Positions 11,528 to 24,499 of a DNA stretch of 64,000 bases are shown piece after piece. Every line of letters begins with the position of its first letter. Position 1 is the first letter of the stretch. The stretch comes from Tetrahymena thermophila SB210 (Eukaryota > Ciliophora > Oligohymenophorea > Hymenostomatida > Tetrahymenidae), in assembly GCF_000189635.1 (NCBI RefSeq), contig NW_002476507.1:496001-560000 (forward strand), in the 5' to 3' direction. The notes beneath the pieces were generated by a model. It made no database searches. It was not told the origin of the DNA and saw only the letters and a program-made list of their open reading frames with translations. Position numbers and translations under genes: made by a program.

Positions 11528-14368
11528 TCTTAATAGTTGATTTATAATATTTTTTTTCTCTCTTTTTGATTACTATATCTCCTATTTATTTTCTTTGTGT
11601 TTCTATGATATTTGTTAATTTCTTTCTTATTCTTTATATTCACCCCTTAAGTCTATTCAAATCTCACTATCCTTTTTCATTTATTATAATTTCTATCAAA
11701 ATTAAGAAGAACACTCCTATTACTTTGTTTCATTTGTCTTCTCACCCTTCAATCTTCCATGCTCACTCACCTACTCACTCCAATATTTTAATCATAAATT
11801 TTCAATAATTCATACACATATATAGATAGATAGATATCTTTTTTATCTTTGACTTAAAATTTTAAACACGGCTAATCTTTCTTCTAAAATTTAAAGAAAA
11901 AGTAGATCATATTTTAAATAAACAAGTAAATCAAAGACTTTCTTTCATTAAATAAAAGTAATTGTAATTCATAAAAATAAAATTAAGGCGATACAAATCA
12001 AGTTTATCTAAATAAATAAATAAATTATTAAAAATATAATTCATTTCTTTATGAATATTTGCATAGCTTAAATAAAATAAATTTTTAGGCTTTATACAAT
12101 AGTATTATTAGGCATACATTAATTATTAATTAAACAATTATTTATATATTAAAAACTTTACTTTTATCATTCAATAAGTGATTTTCAATAAAATTTCAAA
12201 TTTTTTTATTTTTTTATTTTTATAATTTTATAATAAATATAAATCAAATTTACACCAAAGATAAATGTGACTATTTTATCAATACTGAACAAAGTCCAAA
12301 AGCCACATTAAATTTAAATTAAACTATCAAAGCAGTATTGATCATTTTTAACATATACTATTAAATTTATAAAAATATTTTATAAATAAAAAACAGATAT
12401 TAATAACTCAATATAAGTATTTAATAGTTAATTTTAATTAAATTATTTTTCTTTAATGTTTAAGACTCAAAAAAATAAATAAATTGAGCTAAAACATTCG
12501 GAAAAGAATAAATAGGTAGTATAATTAGATATTTATATATTCATTTTTGACATTTAGAAAATAACTTGTATAAACAATAATATTTTATGTTATTTTTATT
12601 AATATTTTATACAACTTTAATATTTATATGTTTAATGGTCACAGCTAAATATTTTAAAATATTAAATCAAATTTTGTATTTACTGCTGTTAATCTAATAT
12701 TGATTTATAGTATTTCTAAGTTTAATTTATTATAATTATTTATAATTACTCATTTAAATATTTATTTTTTTTCAAATTTAATATATTTGTCTTTTTCTTC
12801 ATTTTTATTTTAAATATTTACTCTAAAATAAAATTATAATTCATCCTTTAATTTTAAGTTTAAATAATATTTAAAAACACTATTTTATTCAATTTGCTAG
12901 CTATTTAAATATTCTATTATTTGAGCTTTTAAAGCATTAATAAAAATTGCAGGTCTTAGGTTAAAAATCATTTTAATTTTGATATAAAATAAAACCTTCA
13001 ATATTTTTTAATTTTTTAATTTAATAGGAAATAATAATAAAAAAATATTAATTTTTTAAATTAAGGAAATTTAATTTTTTCTAAATATTTAGCTTAAATT
13101 TCAATGTGATTAAATATTTAAATAAATTTATATTAAAATTTAAAAATATAAAAAATTATTTATTCGAAATTTAAAATAAATTAATTTTATTCACTCATTT
13201 TAAGGATTATTAGAATCTATTATTTCTTATTTTAAGAATAGCGAAATTTGAATTTAAGATAATTCAAAAAACTTTTCTTTTTTTGAATCTTATTTTCACA
13301 TTATAAACTAATATAGATAATTAAAAAATGAATCAAATATTATTTTGAAAAAAAATATATAAATGCTTTGAATTTTAGAGTAAATATATGTTAATAGCTT
13401 TCAAAATTTAAGTATTATTCATAAATATTAGTAAAGAGCTAAAAATTATATTTTCTTATTAAAATAAATGAATTTACAATAAATAACCAAATAATTTTAA
13501 AAATAAACAAAAAAATTTAATTAAAATTAATTTAATAAAAAATATTGAAAATGTTTATGAATTTTTCAGTAGCTTTTCAGTAATTTCAATATAAAAAAGG
13601 AATAATCTTTAAATAGAAACAAGACATTTATTATGAAAACTAATTTATTTGCTTTAATTTATAAGCTGCAATATATTTTTGGCGCCTTTTTGTAATATTA
13701 TGACTAAAATGCTTCATAAAACTAAAACTTGATATCATAAAAATGTTTCCATCATTTTTTAAATGGATGTTTAAAAAATGACGGTAAAAGAAGTAAAGTA
13801 TTATCGAATAACGTTAATAGGTGGTTTATTATTTCAATATTTCGTGTAAAAATCTAAAAATTAGTGATTCTTGATGCGTCAATTAAGAGTTTTTAAATTA
13901 ATATAAAATTAAGGATAATAAAAAAAAGGAAAAGAGGAAAAAATCAGACTCAAGAGGCACTCTTCTCAACTATCAAAAATTAAACATGAAAAAGTAAATA
14001 TAAATTGATTAAATTAAGTTTTGTTATTTACTGGTTATCGGCCATAAATCTAATGTAATTAAGTTATATTGATCATTTTTAAAGTACTTTTTTTAAACAA
14101 ATTATATATCTTTTTAAAAGTATTCTAAAAAAATATCCATATTTTTGCTTTACTTTGCTGATCTTGATTCTTTTACAAAAATTAAGTTACAAGATGAATA
14201 ATTCAATCAATTTGATATAATAATTATATTTCAAAAAAAAAAATTTGATATTAAAAAACAAAATTATCAATTCACTTCTAAATATATTGAATATCCTTCT
14301 AATATTCATTCTTAAAAAATCAAATTAATTTATTAACTTCTGTACACATCTTTATATAATTAATTTAG
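11528..14368. other. Long divergent intergenic region
   Basis: About 2.8 kb between divergently transcribed genes, so both promoters should lie here. Most of it is extreme AT-rich sequence with short homopolymers. The stretch 13670-13990 is more complex and less AT-rich and includes a hairpin (see separate entry) and a small AAGAG-GCA-CTCTT stem-loop near 13952. No protein gene or tRNA was recognised. Confidence 0.55.
13749..13784. repeat. Inverted repeat, 15-bp arms
   Basis: The arm CCATCATTTTTTAAA at 13749-13763 is matched at 14 of 15 positions by the reverse complement of 13770-13784, with a 6-base spacer (TGGATG). It could form a hairpin in RNA or a cruciform in DNA. It lies about 590 bp upstream of the next plus-strand gene, in an otherwise gene-free region. 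Confidence 0.75.
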
Positions 14369-17068
14369 ATGATTGATATTTATAATAAGGAGGAACTTCG
14401 TGCTGACTTGATGGTCATTCAAAAAGCCTAACAAATAAGAATCGTTAAAAGACTGTAAGATACCCTAATCAATACGATATATAGACTATATGTTGACCCT
14501 ATTCTACATAAATATGTAGTTTCTTAGTCAAATCCTAACTATAAAAGTATTACTACTTACCAAGCTATTAGATCTAGATTTGAAGGAGTAGAAAAGGGTT
14601 AACTTTGTTCTTTAGTAATATAAGAGTACAGGAAAGAAATGATAAAGAATAACATGCTTTAGCGCTACGTAAACACCCTTATATCTTTACTTGATGAAGA
14701 AAGGTTGGAAAGGCCTACTGAACTGAAAGAAAAAACTAGAAAAAAAGGTAAAATCCAAGCTGCTTGGGAGGCTTAAACATGGAAAAAAATAATTTCTTTA
14801 TTAATGATAGCTAATTATGAAAATCCTGCACTTGAGACTTTTAGATAAATGTGGGATTATGTGTATCCTAATAATCCACTTCCTGTAAATAAGCCGGGAA
14901 GAAAATCTAAAACTTGTCCTAATTAAGAAGGTTCTGATGAGGAAGAGTGTTATGAAGGAGATGAACAGGATTAATACTAAGAAATTAATTAATTAAATTC
15001 AAATATTCTACTTAACTAAGATAAAAAATAATCAAGCTAAATTAGAATCAATTAAAATAATTAAAATAATGTTGTTGATTAATCTTAACCAAATCTTAAA
15101 AATTAAGTAAATTAAGAAAAATATCTCAATTTAAATTAAGACAACTAAAAAGCAATCATTTATGACGAACAAGAAATAGCTTGTAACAATCTTCAGTAGA
15201 CTAATTAAGGAGAATAAAAAGTTATCTAACAGTAAAACTAGATTTAATTTAATGAATAGAATTCAGATATTTGTCTAATTTGCTGTAGTGATACCTAAAA
15301 AGCATAACAAAATCAATAGTTATAGCAGTAGCAGATTGAAGAGTCAGATGATATTTGTCTAGAATGTTTGTAGAACAATTTTAGTTAATCAATAAATAAT
15401 AATTAATTTTTGATCAATAAAAATCCTAACTAAATTGATGATTACCCAAATTAATCTGATTAATAAGGCTATACTACTTATGATTAATTAAAAGAAAACT
15501 CAAAAAAATAATAAAATATTCTTAATAATCAGATTATTGATAATAACCCAACCAAATTAATTGCTCAACTCTAGACTAAAGAAATCTAAAATTAAAATGA
15601 AAAAAATGAAGCAAATTTTTCAGCAAAAGATCTATTTGACACTCAGCAAACAAACTAGCTGTACTAAATTTGTTTGGATTGTTTAACTCAAAATACCAAG
15701 AATAGCTTTGGTGATGAAAAAAATTATCCACTTATTTAAAAAAATAGAAATTTTTAGAAAGATTAAGAAGATTATGAATAACTTTATAATGTAAATCATC
15801 AAAATTTATAAGAAAAAAATTTAAATAAATTTTTATAATTGGATAAAACAGAATCTAGTAAAATACAATAAGCAATTAATAATTATCCCATTGAATTGTA
15901 CTAAGAATCAACTGATAGCAATATTAAACAATAAAGATTTGAAACTTTATAAAATCTAAAAAATAATATTTCAGATAAGTCAATGAGAACTTATTCTTCA
16001 TAAGATATTATAGATGTCAAACAAGAAAATATATACAATTCCAATTCAGAATCTCATATTAAACCAAACGAGCTATCTTTTAAAAATATTAATGGAATGT
16101 AGTAAATTCCAGCAGAGAAGAAACTTCATGAAGAATAATTTTTGCAAACACTAGGAAAAATATAAATAAATCAGTTAAGCAGCACTTTTTTAAATACTGA
16201 AAACCAAATTTAACAACTTCAACAGCATCTCAATAATATCAGCTAAAAGGCTAATGAAAAACTCTCTTACTCAACATAAATAAACCAAAAACAAGGTTAA
16301 GGAGAGGAGTATATCAAGGATAGTAACTCTACATAAGGCTGTTCTTGTTGTGATAATAACAATCCTTTATCACCTTCTACAAAAATAGAATCAATTAATA
16401 ATCAATTATAAAAGTCTTGGAAAAAGAATTTGCTATTACACTAAAACCCAGAGAAGGACAACTTAAATCAATAATATGAATTAAAGCAAGAAGACAACAT
16501 GAAATTTAACAAATAAAGCAAGTAAAATGTTGAATCTGATAAATCTTAATTTATATAATAATAAAACAAATGTCCCCACAATTCCTAAAAAGTGAGTGGA
16601 TTTTAAATAGCAAAGAGCCAACAAACAATCAATTAATACTTTAATGATAAAATATAATATTTAGAATAATTCATTATAAAATAATAATAAGATTATTCTA
16701 AATCATTAGAGATATAAGAACAATTAAGGGCTGAAAATGCTCTATTCAGAAGATATTTTGAAAGCTAAATCTTAAACTAAAACCAACTATTAGGATTACT
16801 TAAAAATTAATAGCCTGTTTAAACTGAATTAAAATTGTAAATGTAGCAATAAATACCTATAAATGAATAATTATAATAATAAACTATACAATAAACTTAA
16901 ATATATTAACAAAAAAATCAAATTTAAAACATACCTCAATATTAATAAGAAAAAATACATTTAATAAGTTAACCACATTAAAATATTAATTTTAATTAAT
17001 TATTTTAAGGTGATGAATCATAGAATTATTTCTAAAAACTTAAATAAATGTCCATTTAATAATTTTGA
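14369..17068 (+). CDS. Gln/Asn-rich protein with repeated ICLxC cysteine motifs
   Basis: An apparently intronless frame of 899 codons runs from ATG (MIDIYNKEELRADLM) to TGA at 17066-17068. The first 190 or so residues are ordinary, helical and basic (for example RLEDTL-like and W-rich segments ending in NKPGRKSKTCP, which looks a little like an AT-hook). The rest is very rich in Gln and Asn. Inside the tail are three similar cysteine motifs: SDICLICC (about 15264-15287), DDICLECL (15348-15371) and YQICLDCL (15664-15687), plus GCSCC near 16340. These could bind a metal ion or form disulfides, but they do not match a zinc finger that I know. A coiled coil of Gln and Leu residues is likely near the C terminus. 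A DNA- or RNA-associated role is possible; I do not recognise the family. Confidence 0.7.
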
Positions 17069-17414
17069 TAGATTTAATTTTAACAAAGATAAATAAAATT
17101 GATAGCTATATATGTATTATGCATTTTATTAATTATATATTTGTTAATGTAAATCATTTTATGCTAACAATTTATTTTAAATTTTATTATGGTTTATTTT
17201 TTAAATTGATCAAATTTAAAAAATAATTTATTGGTAGTTAAATAACTTTTTAAAATATAAAAATATATATGTTTGTTTCTTGCTAATTTCCTTAGCATAT
17301 TATTTACTTCTTTTTCAATAATGAATTTTCTCTAATTGGTTTTATATTCAGAAAAACTTCTACTTAAATTAAATTACTTTAAATTTTAATTCAATTAATT
17401 GTTTACTTTCTGAA
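17069..17414. other. Intergenic spacer
   Basis: About 345 bp of AT-rich sequence between two plus-strand genes, holding the 3' region of the first and the promoter of the second. Nothing else is seen. Confidence 0.55.
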
Positions 17415-20029
17415 ATGAATAATTTAGATTCCTCTTCCTAAGATAGATTATTTTAATTGTAGAATAATAATTTTTCACAGACATGCTTCAATAGCTTCGC
17501 TTCTAGAGAGTAAGATTTAAAAAAATTCTAATCACATAAATAAAGCCCTATATCAACTTAGACTAGAAATTTTGTAAAAAATGGATCATTGGAAATTTTA
17601 AATAGTGATATTAAACTTTAAAGAACAAAGAATAATTCAACAGAGATATCATTAAGAGATAAGAAAATAAAATAAAATTAAATAGAGGAACTAATGATTT
17701 CTATTCATTCGATATAAGATGGCGATAATTCAGAAAAGAAGCTTTCAAAACTGAACAAAAAAGAATATTAAGATTTAAAAATATTTACTGTTTTTAATTA
17801 GATTAGAGATTTAAACGATAAAGATTAGATACATCAAGCTATTAGGATGTTAGATAGTATGGAAGAGAGATCTCTTTTAATAGATAAAATTTTAAAGAGG
17901 AAATAAGAAAGATAAGATGCTGATTAAATTTTGAGAATATCAAAAGTCCAGCCACTTATTAATAGATTTTTAAGAAAAATGAAGAGGGCAGCATAAAATT
18001 TTGATGCTTTTGAAAACGATATTTCAATTAGCAAAAACAAAGATGTGGGTTCTAAAACATCGATAAATCTCGATGCATCTAATAAAGGATCAGCTTTATT
18101 AAAAAGTTCAACAAGTATAGCATAAAATGAAAGCCAATAAGCTACTGAAGAAAATACAATAATGACAGACAGATAAAGCAATTTGAATAACCTATAAGTA
18201 TCTAAATCTATAGATTAAAAAAAAAAGGAGCCTAATATAAGCAATAAGGCTATTTTTTTAAGCATGTTATAAAAGAAAGCAGAAGAGCCTCAACCTAAAG
18301 AAAAGCTAAATCACATTATTGCATATAAAGAATCATTTCATAAAATATCAAAAGCTTAAAATAAATAAATTAATTTAAATTAAGTATCTCAAAATAGCAT
18401 TGAATTGATCAATTAAGGTAAAGAAATGGCTAAATAAAAAATAAATGAGTTATTAAAAGATATACAAAAATAATCGCTGGCAGCACGTTTTAAGCCAGTT
18501 TCCTTAAGAAATAGATCTAATCCAAACTAATTAAATTATGAAATGTAATAGATAAATTCTTTTTATAATGATAAAATAGACGAGTAAATGCAAAAAGAGA
18601 AATAAAAAGTGTAGAACTATATTTAGTATAAGAATTCTATTGAAGCCACAAAAGTGATAGAAAACGACGTTGTCAGATTCATAGATTAATATAAATAAGA
18701 TCCTAGTATTTTTCTTATCAATTCCAAAACTATTTCTTAACCCTACATTAGATAAATTGAAAATTAAATTCAGAAAACTTGCTTAGATAATACTCAAAAA
18801 AAATAGCAGTTATTTGAATTAAAGAACAAATACTCAAAAAGCGACTATGCTTAATTTTATAATAAAAGCAAAAATAAAATAATTTAACAGATAACACAAT
18901 AGAAGCCCAGCTTCAATTTAGATAGTAATTTAAATAAATCTTTTAGTTTGAATAAATATTAAGTTAATCAATAGTAAGATAAAGTCATATCACCAAAATA
19001 AGTAAAAGAAATGTAAAAGCAGCAATATATCTTATCTAGAAAATAAGCTAGCAGTTTAAGTATAACTAAGGGTTTTTAGTTAAATAACGAAACTGAGTAG
19101 ATTTATGGAAACAATAAGCAAATTAAAGATAAATATAATTTAACTAGAAAGAAGATAAGTATTCCAAATATAACCAAAGGATTTTAGTCATATAGTGATA
19201 CTAATTCATGTAAAGCATTATCTTCACAATAATCACCAAGAAGCTTATTTAATGGTCAAGCTTCAACTGAAAGAGATCATTTACACAGACCTCAAAGACA
19301 AAGTTCATAAAAGTAAAGCTTTTTTGAGCAAGGTTGTTCTTCTCTTCGCTCTCCTAAAATTAGAAGTCCTGAATAAAATTATATTCAATAAAGAAAAAGA
19401 ATAACTTGTTTTAATGAAAATAAATTCAAGTATTAAAATGAGTTAGATTACATGCTAGATTAAGATTAATAAAAAGAAATATTTGGTTTAGAGGAAGATG
19501 ATAGAGAAAAGTAATTATAAAAATATAAAGCAATGTATTTTCAAAAAAAGATGTTGTAGTAAAAAATAAGAAACGTTAAAGTAGTGGATTCCTGGAAATT
19601 AGATGGATCCATTCATTACAATGGAAATCAAAGGTAAATTTTTTTTTTCAATTATTGATTAACTTAAATTATTTTTTCATCAGCCCTCCTAATCAAAGCG
19701 ATGTCAAAGACGATGACACTCTTGTTTCTTTTACAGAAATAAAGCTGGATAAACTCTATACAAAAACACTCAATATACAAACTTAGCAAAGATTCCTCGA
19801 AAGATTGTAAGATTATAATTCGAACATACTAAAAAGATTCCAAAAAGAAATTTACATAAAATCAACTGAAAAAAATTTCAATAGTCTAAAAAAATATAAA
19901 AAGTAAATTTTATTAACAATTTTTATCAGAAATTTAATTTAACAATATTTTGTTTAATTATCTAGCGAAATGCTTTAGGCTACAAATATCAAACTAAAAC
20001 AGGGAGCAAAAAATTCATTACATATTTGA
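17415..20029 (+). CDS. Gln/Lys/Ser-rich protein of unknown function
   Basis: The frame opens with MNNLDSSSQDRLF and is continuous to 19633. Introns at 19634-19683 and 19903-19965 have clear GTAAAT...CAG and GTAAAT...TAG ends, and the frame closes with TGA at 20027-20029. The product is about 830 residues, basic and largely disordered, with predicted helices (for example a segment reading RDLNDKDQIHQAIRMLDSME and RFLRKMKRAA after it). The motif ITKGFQ occurs twice, as SLSITKGFQ and IPNITKGFQ (about 19060 and 19170), and suggests a short linear repeat. There is no transmembrane segment or catalytic motif. A cytoskeletal or scaffold role would suit the composition, but that is a guess. The gene converges on the first MDR gene with 313 bp between stops. 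Confidence 0.75.
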
Positions 20030-20342
20030 AGTTATTTAATATCATAAATTAGTTAATATTTTTTTTATTTTGGTAAATTGCTTTGAAGATAAGTGAAAAT
20101 TCTTAAAAATTAATCACTATAAAAATGGTTAATGATTTTCTTTATAATTGGCTATTTTATTCTGTGAATATTTATAAGAAATACAATAATAATAAGAATA
20201 ATTTTGTTCTGATTTATATATCTAAACTTATGTCTATTATCAATACATACATATATATATATATATAAATAAAGGAAAACGGACAGATAAAATAGATATT
20301 TTATTATTTTTTATTGTTCAGATTATTATTTACATATTTAAA
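20030..20342. other. Convergent 3' intergenic spacer
   Basis: A 313-bp spacer between two genes that converge tail to tail. It contains the (AT)n tract listed separately and no coding signal, so it should carry the two 3' UTRs and polyadenylation sites. Confidence 0.6.
20251..20267. repeat. (AT)n microsatellite
   Basis: A 17-bp perfect AT dinucleotide run preceded by the related ATACATAC. It lies between the convergent stops at 20029 and 20343. Confidence 0.9.
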
Positions 20343-21525
20343 TCATTCATTTTGCTTTTCTTATCTGTTTTAAGGCTTGAATACAACCTTGCCTTTGCTC
20401 ATGTTAGAAGTGTAAAATTTAACTGCATTTATTCCTTCTTCTAAACAAGCTTCTCTTTAGATATCTGTTTTAAGCTAACTCAAAAGAAGACCTTTTAGTT
20501 TTTTTAATAAAAATAACAATGACACAATGTTCTTATTCTTAAGCCATTCAGTAAGCCAGAAACCTGTTACTGTTTATTTTCTAAATATAAGATCAGATGG
20601 GTCTAAAACGCTTCCTGAAAGAGAAAGACCTCCATAAACATAAACAGTAGACTTATTTGGCATGCATCTCAAAACTCTTCCAGTTAATTCACCTAATTGA
20701 TAAAATAATTGTAATACTTCGTTGGCTGATTAATTAAACTGTTAAAATACCTGCAACAGCATCGAAGAATATAGTAGCATTTAAGCTTGTGCAAAGAGCC
20801 TTAAGTTTTTCATCGAAATCTTCTTAGGTAGAATCAAGAATATGTTATGCTCCTTCTTTTTTTAATATTTCTACTTGCTCTGCTCTTCTAACTACATTAA
20901 TTACTTATACTCCATTATCCTAGAAATATCTTACCATCATTTTACCTAAAGCAGATGCAGCTGCTGAATGAACAACAGTTTTAACATTTGCTTCTTATAC
21001 AATTTGTAACATTGCTATGACGGTAAGTGGATTAACAAAAGTACAAGCACCTTAATTAAAACTAACTTCATCAGGAAGAGGTAAAACGCTATTAGCATCG
21101 GCTACACAGTACTCTGCATAAGTACCCCATTGTGTTTAAGCAGCAATAGCAACTCTTTTGCCTACTAAGCTCCATCCTAATATTCCGCCTAGATATTTTA
21201 AAATTATATTTGTACTTAGTTCATTTTCAAAATGAGTTATAATAAGTTAATTTTAATTGCTAAAAATTTTTAAAAAATATCTTTATATACCTCCACTTGA
21301 TATAACAACACCTGATCCTTCAAAGCCTGGGACGCAGGGGTATCCTTTATTAGATGAATAATGACCTTATAAGAAGGCAAGATCAGATGGATTAATAGGG
21401 GCAGATTCAACTTTAACTAATACTTAGCCACTTTTTGGTGTAGGTATTTCAATTTCTTTAAATACAATAGGCTTTTTAGGTTCTTCTAAGACTAGTGCCT
21501 TCATAGTTTTCTTTTATTGTTCCAT
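20343..21525 (-). CDS. MDR family oxidoreductase, copy 1 of 7 (quinone oxidoreductase/enoyl reductase type)
   Basis: A medium-chain dehydrogenase/reductase expected to use NAD(P)H to reduce a quinone, enone or enoyl thioester in the cytosol or mitochondrion. It starts MEQQKKTMKALVLEE. The N-terminal GroES-like half has SAPINPSDLAFLQG and PCVPGFEGSG. The Rossmann half has VHSAAASALGKMMVRYF (nucleotide loop), INVVRR, FFDAVAG and VYVYGGLSLSG, and the end reads GKVVFKP. The catalytic and structural zinc ligands of true alcohol dehydrogenases are missing, so it should be zinc-independent. There are two introns: one after SSGG (about 21290-21190) and a second at 20750-20693 that splits the Gly codon of DAVAG. 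Only this copy and copy 7 keep the second intron. It stops with TGA at 20345-20343. Family is clear; substrate is unknown. Confidence 0.9.
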
Positions 21526-23012
21526 TTTGCAAAAACTTTCTTTTAATTTAACTTTATTTAACAATGTGATAACTTTTTAATTATTAATTATATCTTTTTA
21601 AACAAAGTATTTTTTCAATTTTTAAAATTATAAAAATAATTTAAGAGTGGCGTATATTAAGTCATTAATAAGATACATAATATTTTCTATTTATAAACAT
21701 TTTTAATTACTTTGATTTGAGTTCACAAAAGAGTTGAAGAAGTTTCTACTAATTTTGATTATTTTAATTAGTCATTTATATTTTTCGTTTTAGTTACAAT
21801 ATGAGTTTTTCCAAAAGAATTTGGAATAGTTCTTTAAAACTTCTAAATTAAATAAATTAAATAAAAGGTAATTAACTAAGCAAATATTTTAAAATTTTAA
21901 TTTTTTAAAAGTCAGTCATTAATAAATTTTTTATTTTTTATTTTAAATTGTGTTCAATAATATTTTTTTTATGAAATAAAAATGCAAATTTATTATTTTA
22001 TTTATTATTTTTCATTTGAAATTTAAGTATTCCTATCAAAATTTTATTTAATTTTTTATAATTGCAAAGAGCTTTTTTTTGGTTGTTCAATCTTCTTTTG
22101 TAGGTCAATAAAATGAATTATTCATTAAAAAGTAAAATATTTATTTGAAAATACCAATGTTCCAAAGAAATTTACAGTATAAATCAGTATTTTTATCATA
22201 AAACAAGCAATATTCATCAATAAAAATAGCTAGTAATCAATTATTTATTTTTTAAAAAATACTGATAAAAATTAATTTAATATTAATATCTAAGTAACTA
22301 GGCTATGTAAAGATTCTCAATACAGTTTATTTTTAATAAATTTAATCAGAAAAATATTGTTTAATTTGAACTTTTTACAGTTTTTTAAATTAAAATAAGC
22401 ATTGTCAAGTTTATTCCTTATTAAATATAAATATTTTTTTGTGTTAATACTTATAATTTTAATTAAATTATCATACAAAGAAAAATAAAAGAAAACCTAA
22501 AGAAAAGATATTTTAAAGAGTATATGTAAGATGTTTAATTATTTATATTTTAAAGTTTCTAGAAATTTGGTTACATTTTTGAAATTTATTTTATTTGTAA
22601 ATTAATAAAAAGTATTTAATTAAATTGTACTGATGATTAAACTTACTTCAGTTTATTTTGCATTTTTTAATATCATGATGTGTGTCATTTTCAAATATAA
22701 AATAAAAACATTTCGATTAACTTTTACTAATCATTTTTAATAATTGTTCTAAAATCTGATAAAAAGTTCTTCAAACTTTCTCAAAATATTCTCTTAAGAG
22801 ACTTCTAAAATTTTTCTTACACTGATGAAAAATCATAACTAATTTTATAAATTATATTTCTCATACTTAATTAATCATATTGATAACTTTGCATAAAACC
22901 AACAATTATATTTATAGTTTTTAATTAAAGAAAATATTTTATATTATAAAGACATTAAGCCTAAAAAAAAGTCAAAAACATATTTACTATATATTATAGT
23001 TAAAATTTTATT
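21526..23012. other. Intergenic spacer in MDR array
   Basis: About 1.5 kb of very AT-rich sequence between MDR copies 1 and 2. I see no gene, no pseudogene fragment of the MDR family and no RNA gene. Confidence 0.5.
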
Positions 23013-24058
23013 TCATAATTAAGGTTTTAATATGATTTTCCCAGAAGACATATTGTCAAGATATTACTGAATAGCACTTTATCCCTATTCAAGTGATTAT
23101 TCACTAGCTATTTCTGTTCTTAGCTCGCTCTTAATTAATTTTTTAAGCTTAAATAGAGAAGTTTTTTATAATTCTGGACTAATACTACTGAACCAGCTAG
23201 ACATTCCAAATCCTTTAATTCTTTGGTTTTTAAAAATTAATTCTCTTGGCGATATTGAACAATCATTTCCAGAAAGAAGTCCATATACATATGCAGTAGA
23301 GTTATCTGGCATTCTTGAAAGTACTTATCCTGTGAAAGAGCCGGCTATGGCATCGAAAAAAATAGTAGCATTTAATTGTGAGGTTATTTTTTCTAAAGAG
23401 ACTAAAAAGTCTTCATTTGTTTAATTAAGGATTATTGTGGCACCTTCCTATTTAAGAATATCAGCCTATTCTTATCTTCTAACGATATTGATAACTTCAA
23501 CACCATTATTTTTGAAATATCTAACCATCATTCTTCCCAAAGCTGAAGCAGCAGCAGAATTAACTACTGCTTTTACTTTAGCTTCATTCACTACTTATAG
23601 CATACCAATTACTGTCAGAGGATTAACAAAAGATGTTGCAGCTTAATTGAAGCTAACATCATCATCTATTAATAGACATTATTAAGCATTAATAACTGCA
23701 TATTAAGCATAGGTTCCACTACCACCAAAAAAAGCTATTCTCTAATTGACTAAACTGTCAGCTAATTCTCCACCTTTCAAAAATTAAATTTCATTTTTTC
23801 ATTTTTTTTAAGAAAAAACTTACCTCCACTTTAAACAACTACACCAGAGGCTTCAATTCCGGGAATAAAGGGTACATTTTTGTATTAAGTTGGATAAACT
23901 CCACCTTACATCATAAGTATGTCAGAAGGATTAATAGGTGTTGCTTCTACTCTAATTAAAATCTCACCTTATTTGGGATTAGGAATAGGTAATTGTTTTA
24001 AAATAAGGGATTAATCAAATTGTTCAAGATATAAGCATTTCATATATTTGTTTTCCAT
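23013..24058 (-). CDS. MDR family oxidoreductase, copy 2 of 7
   Basis: It starts MENKYMKCLYLEQF and shows the family landmarks in order: ATPINPSDILMM, PFIPGIEASGVVV, NQRIAFFGGSGTYAQY, DDDVSFNQAATSFVNPLTV, VNSAAASALGRMMVRYF, INIVRRQEQ, FFDAIAG, AYVYGLLSG and, at the end, GKIILKP. One 50-nt intron (about 23823-23774) lies after the first Gly pair and splits a Gly codon, at the same position and phase as in the other copies. There is no second intron. In place of Cys the zinc-site regions hold Asn and Ala, so this is a zinc-independent NAD(P)H reductase. It is more diverged from copies 3-5 than they are from each other. The stop is TGA at 23015-23013. Confidence 0.9.
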
Positions 24059-24499
24059 TTTTATTAATATTTTACCTTAGAGCTTATTAATTAGATAAAT
24101 ATTGTTTTAATCAAATTATTATAAAATTGGATTTTCCTTTTCCAAGTTACAAAATTATATTTGTTTTGTTGGGAATTCATTAAATATTTATAATGTAACT
24201 TATTTTTTATTCCATTTAAATTTTCTACAACTCATAATTAAGTTAATAATAATTAAATACTAAATTTAAAAATCTTCATAGTTATTAACTGTTTTTGTTT
24301 TAATTAAATAAGTTTTGAGAAATTTATTTTAAAAAGGATAATATTATTTTATCAATTAAAAATAATTCAAATTACAAAAAAAAACAAAATTTATATTAAC
24401 AATGTTTATATTATTTTAAGTAATTATTAAAATATTTTTTATTTGTAAGCAAAGTTAAAAAAATAAATATTTTATAACCATATTTATTAGAAGAATTTT
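24059..24499. other. Intergenic spacer in MDR array
   Basis: About 440 bp, the shortest spacer in the array, extremely AT-rich. It must contain the promoter of copy 2 and the terminator region of copy 3. No other feature is seen. Confidence 0.5.

Noticed and set aside
11566-11808. Small hydrophobic plus-strand frame just upstream of the mitochondrial-type gene
   Set aside because: It is Ile/Phe/His/Ser-rich sequence from a pyrimidine-rich promoter region on the opposite strand, with no motif or coding-like composition.
23437-23646. Plus-strand frame of 69 codons
   Set aside because: It is antisense to the Rossmann half of MDR copy 2.
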